The notes beneath the pieces are model-generated. The model did no database searches. It had not been told where the DNA came from and saw only the letters and a list, made by a program, of their open reading frames with translations. A stretch of DNA of 64,000 nucleotides. It comes from Hyphomicrobium nitrativorans NL23 (lineage in GTDB: Bacteria; Pseudomonadota; Alphaproteobacteria; Rhizobiales; Hyphomicrobiaceae). The first letter of the stretch is position 1; the number at the start of each line of letters is the position of its first letter. The stretch is taken from assembly GCF_000503895.1 (NCBI RefSeq), contig NC_022997.1:1012501-1076500 (forward strand), read 5' to 3'. Both the position numbers and the translations under genes were made by a program. Below are positions 61,793-64,000 of this stretch, piece after piece.

Positions 61793-64000
61793 GCGGCTTT
61801 CCGCTGTTCCGCCGGGCGGAATGAGACGAGCACGGACTTCGACGTCGGCGTATCGCTTTGCTCGCCAGCCGTCGAGAGGGGTACGAGAACGTTCAGCTCC
61901 GGATAGTAGCCTGCCACCGAACCGCGGGGCAGATCGTACGGCACGACGCGGAAGTTGTCCGCGACACGCGTAATGCCGTCCTCGTGACGGCCGACGATGT
62001 CGACACGCTCGCCGCCTTCGATGCCGATCTCGGCCAGGTCGTCAGGATTGACGAATACGACGCGGCGCTCGCCGTAGATGCCGCGATAGCGGTCGTCGAG
62101 GCCGTAGACGGTGGTATTGTACTGGTCGTGCGAGCGGAAGGTCTGCAGCACGAACAGGCCGGTTTCGCCCAATGCGCGCTGATGTTCCGTCTCGCCGGGG
62201 AGGCGGTCGGACGAGAAGTTGGCGCGCTCTGTCGGCGTGTTCCAAACGCGATGATCGACGGCATTGTAGAGGCGGAAGCCGCGCGGCTTGCGGACGCGGG
62301 TGTTGTAATCCTGGAAGCCTGGGATCGTGCGTGCGATCAGGTCGCGGATGCCATCGTAGTCATGCGCGAGCGCGCCCCAGTTTACGACGTCCGAACCGAC
62401 GGTCGCGGCTGCGATGCCGGCAATGATGCCGACTTCCGAGCGCAGCTCCGGTGAAGCCGGTTTGTTGATGCCGCCGGAGCCGTGCACCATGCACATCGAA
62501 TCTTCCACCGTAACGATCTGGGCTGCGCCCTTCGCGTTGCGGTCGATCTCGGTGCGGCCGAGGCAGGGCAGCACGTAGCTCACCTCTCCCGGCAGCAGGT
62601 GCGAGTGGTTGAGCTTGGTCGCGATGTTGACGGTGAGCTTCTGATTGCGCAACGCCTTTTCGATCAGGCTGCTGTCGGGCGTTGCGCGCGCGAAGTTGCC
62701 GCCGAGCCCGATGAACGCCTGGGCCGATCCGTCGAGCATGGCGCCGATGGCGGCGAGGACGTTGTGGCCGTTTCGGCGCGGCATCGAGACGCCCAATTCC
62801 CTTTCGAGCGCGTCGAGGAATGCGGCCGGCGGCTTCTCGTTGATGCCGACCGTGCGGTCGCCCTGGACGTTCGAATGGCCGCGAACCGGACAGAGGCCCG
62901 TGCCGGGGCGGCCGACGTTGCCGCGCAGGAACATCAGGTTCGAGATCTCGCGGATCGTCGCGACGGAGTGGCGGTGCTGCGTCACGCCCATGGCCCAGGT
63001 GCAGATCGTGCGGTCGGATTCGACGTAGATCTGCGCGAGGTGTTCGAGCGCGACGCGTGCGAGGCCCGATTGATGCTCGATCTCGTCCCAGCTCGTTGCA
63101 TCCACGGTGGCGCGATAGGCGGAGAAGGCGGACGTGTGCTGACGCAGGAAGCCGTGATCGAGGACGGAGGGCCGACCTTCGGCAAGAGCGGTGTCGTCGG
63201 CTGCGAAGACGGCTTTGGCGATGCCGCGCACGGCCGCCATGTCTCCGCCGACCCGCACCTGATAATACTCGTTTGCGATCGGCTTCGAGCCGCCGGTCAG
63301 CATTTCGAGCTTGTCCTGCGGATCGGAGAAGCGTTCGAGACCCTTCTCGCGGACCGGATTGAAGACGGCCACGCGGGCGCCTCGCATCGCCGCGCGGCGC
63401 AGGTCGCCCAGCATGCGCGGATGGTTCGTGCCAGGGTTCTGGCCGATGACGAAGATCGCGTCGGCCTTCTCGAAGTCTTCGAGCGTGACGGTGCCTTTGC
63501 CGATGCCGACGGCCTGTTCGAGGGCAATGCCGCTCGCCTCATGGCACATGTTCGAGCAGTCGGGAAAATTGTTGGTTCCGTAGAGCCTGACAAAGAGCTG
63601 GTAGAGATAGGCGGCCTCGTTCGACGCGCGGCCGGAGGTGTAGAACTCGGCGCGGTGCGGGCTGTCGAGGCCCTTCAGAATGCCGCCGATCTCCGTGAAG
63701 GCGTGCTCCCAGCTCACCGGGAGATAGGTGTCGCTCGCCGCGTCATAGCGCAGGGGATGCGTGAGGCGGCCTTGGCGCTCAAGCTCGTAGTCGGTCCATG
63801 TGCGCAATTCGCTTACAGTATGGCGCGCGAAGAAGCTCGGCCCGACGCGCTTGTCGGTGGCTTCCCAGGCGACGGCCTTGACGCCGTTTTCGCAGAATTC
63901 GAACGACGAGCCGTGCTCGGGGTCGCCCCATGCACAGCCTGGGCAATCGAAGCCATCCGGCTGGTTGGCCTTCAGCATCGTCGCCGCGCCCGACAGCGGC
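61789..64000 (-). CDS. Formate-dehydrogenase-alpha-like molybdopterin oxidoreductase, partial
   Basis: The frame is open to the window end; the ATG at 63978 is probably internal. It begins NQPDGFDCPGCAWGDPEHGS, has the molybdopterin segments FVIGQNPGTNHPRMLGDLRR and GNVGRPGTGLCPVRGHSNVQ, and ends near VLVSFRP. This matches the FdhF-like alpha subunit group that includes YdeP, of about 760 residues. CPGC can hold an iron-sulfur cluster, but not the full four-Cys motif of true formate dehydrogenases. Substrate unknown. Confidence 0.88.
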   Translation of the reverse strand, partial: PLSGAATMLKANQPDGFDCPGCAWGDPEHGSSFEFCENGVKAVAWEATDKRVGPSFFARHTVSELRTWTDYELERQGRLTHPLRYDAASDTYLPVSWEHAFTEIGGILKGLDSPHRAEFYTSGRASNEAAYLYQLFVRLYGTNNFPDCSNMCHEASGIALEQAVGIGKGTVTLEDFEKADAIFVIGQNPGTNHPRMLGDLRRAAMRGARVAVFNPVREKGLERFSDPQDKLEMLTGGSKPIANEYYQVRVGGDMAAVRGIAKAVFAADDTALAEGRPSVLDHGFLRQHTSAFSAYRATVDATSWDEIEHQSGLARVALEHLAQIYVESDRTICTWAMGVTQHRHSVATIREISNLMFLRGNVGRPGTGLCPVRGHSNVQGDRTVGINEKPPAAFLDALERELGVSMPRRNGHNVLAAIGAMLDGSAQAFIGLGGNFARATPDSSLIEKALRNQKLTVNIATKLNHSHLLPGEVSYVLPCLGRTEIDRNAKGAAQIVTVEDSMCMVHGSGGINKPASPELRSEVGIIAGIAAATVGSDVVNWGALAHDYDGIRDLIARTIPGFQDYNTRVRKPRGFRLYNAVDHRVWNTPTERANFSSDRLPGETEHQRALGETGLFVLQTFRSHDQYNTTVYGLDDRYRGIYGERRVVFVNPDDLAEIGIEGGERVDIVGRHEDGITRVADNFRVVPYDLPRGSVAGYYPELNVLVPLSTAGEQSDTPTSKSVLVSFRPAEQRKAA

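Overview
The window looks like chromosomal DNA of an alphaproteobacterium, most likely of the order Hyphomicrobiales. The evidence is a GcrA-type Cys-rich C-terminal motif, several HWE-type histidine kinases, a DUF1488 protein, an EcfG-like promoter and PqqA peptides ending in LPAEIDII. PQQ precursor peptides suggest a methylotroph or another user of PQQ-dependent dehydrogenases, but this is inference. Most of the window has high GC content and alphaproteobacterial gene style.

Layout. From 1 to about 51 kb the DNA is accessory: stress, signalling and transport genes mixed with decayed mobile elements. A tRNA-Gln (51069-51142) with a broken integrase facing its 3' end marks the likely island border. 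From 51.2 kb to the end the genes are ordinary chromosomal ones: peptidase M15, ppx/gppA, rlmE, an orphan pqqA, guaB, a MAPEG protein, an interrupted rsmB-like gene, tspO, aat, guaA and a formate-dehydrogenase-like oxidoreductase that runs off the end.

The most striking structure is a duplicated signalling block. Block B (about 19.1-27.0 kb) holds, in order, a small frameshifted gene, a Pro/Ala-rich small protein, an HWE histidine kinase, a 1572-residue CheB-CheR-PAS-kinase-REC-REC-LuxR protein read the other way, a DUF1488 gene, a membrane protein and a single-span small membrane protein. Block A (about 2.5-6.2 kb) has the same order but is eroded. Its HWE kinase carries two frameshifts, its hybrid kinase has lost about 1130 N-terminal residues, and its membrane protein is a stub. 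An 18-bp motif, TRRGTANNWTCCGASYCT, occurs nine times in these blocks and beside unlinked stress-type genes. It always points toward the gene, usually 114-135 bp before the start codon, so it may define an undescribed regulon.

Other notable items are two orphan pqqA genes with no pqqBCDE nearby, a KefB-like antiporter gene with an internal 480-bp inversion between short inverted repeats, a P-type ATPase fused to a hemerythrin domain and overlapping a ferric-reductase-like gene, a minimal GcrA-like protein, and three copies of a compact tyrosine recombinase, two of which keep a hairpin over the ribosome binding site.

The 31-50 kb stretch reads as a stress and ion-homeostasis set: Dps, MscS, two tandem-Usp proteins, an SSS symporter with its DUF3311 partner, a SulP transporter, an ArsR-porin-metal-ATPase-reductase cluster, MgtE and a baeRF-like protein. 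Several disruptions are one-base homopolymer differences, so either real decay or sequencing error must be considered for those.
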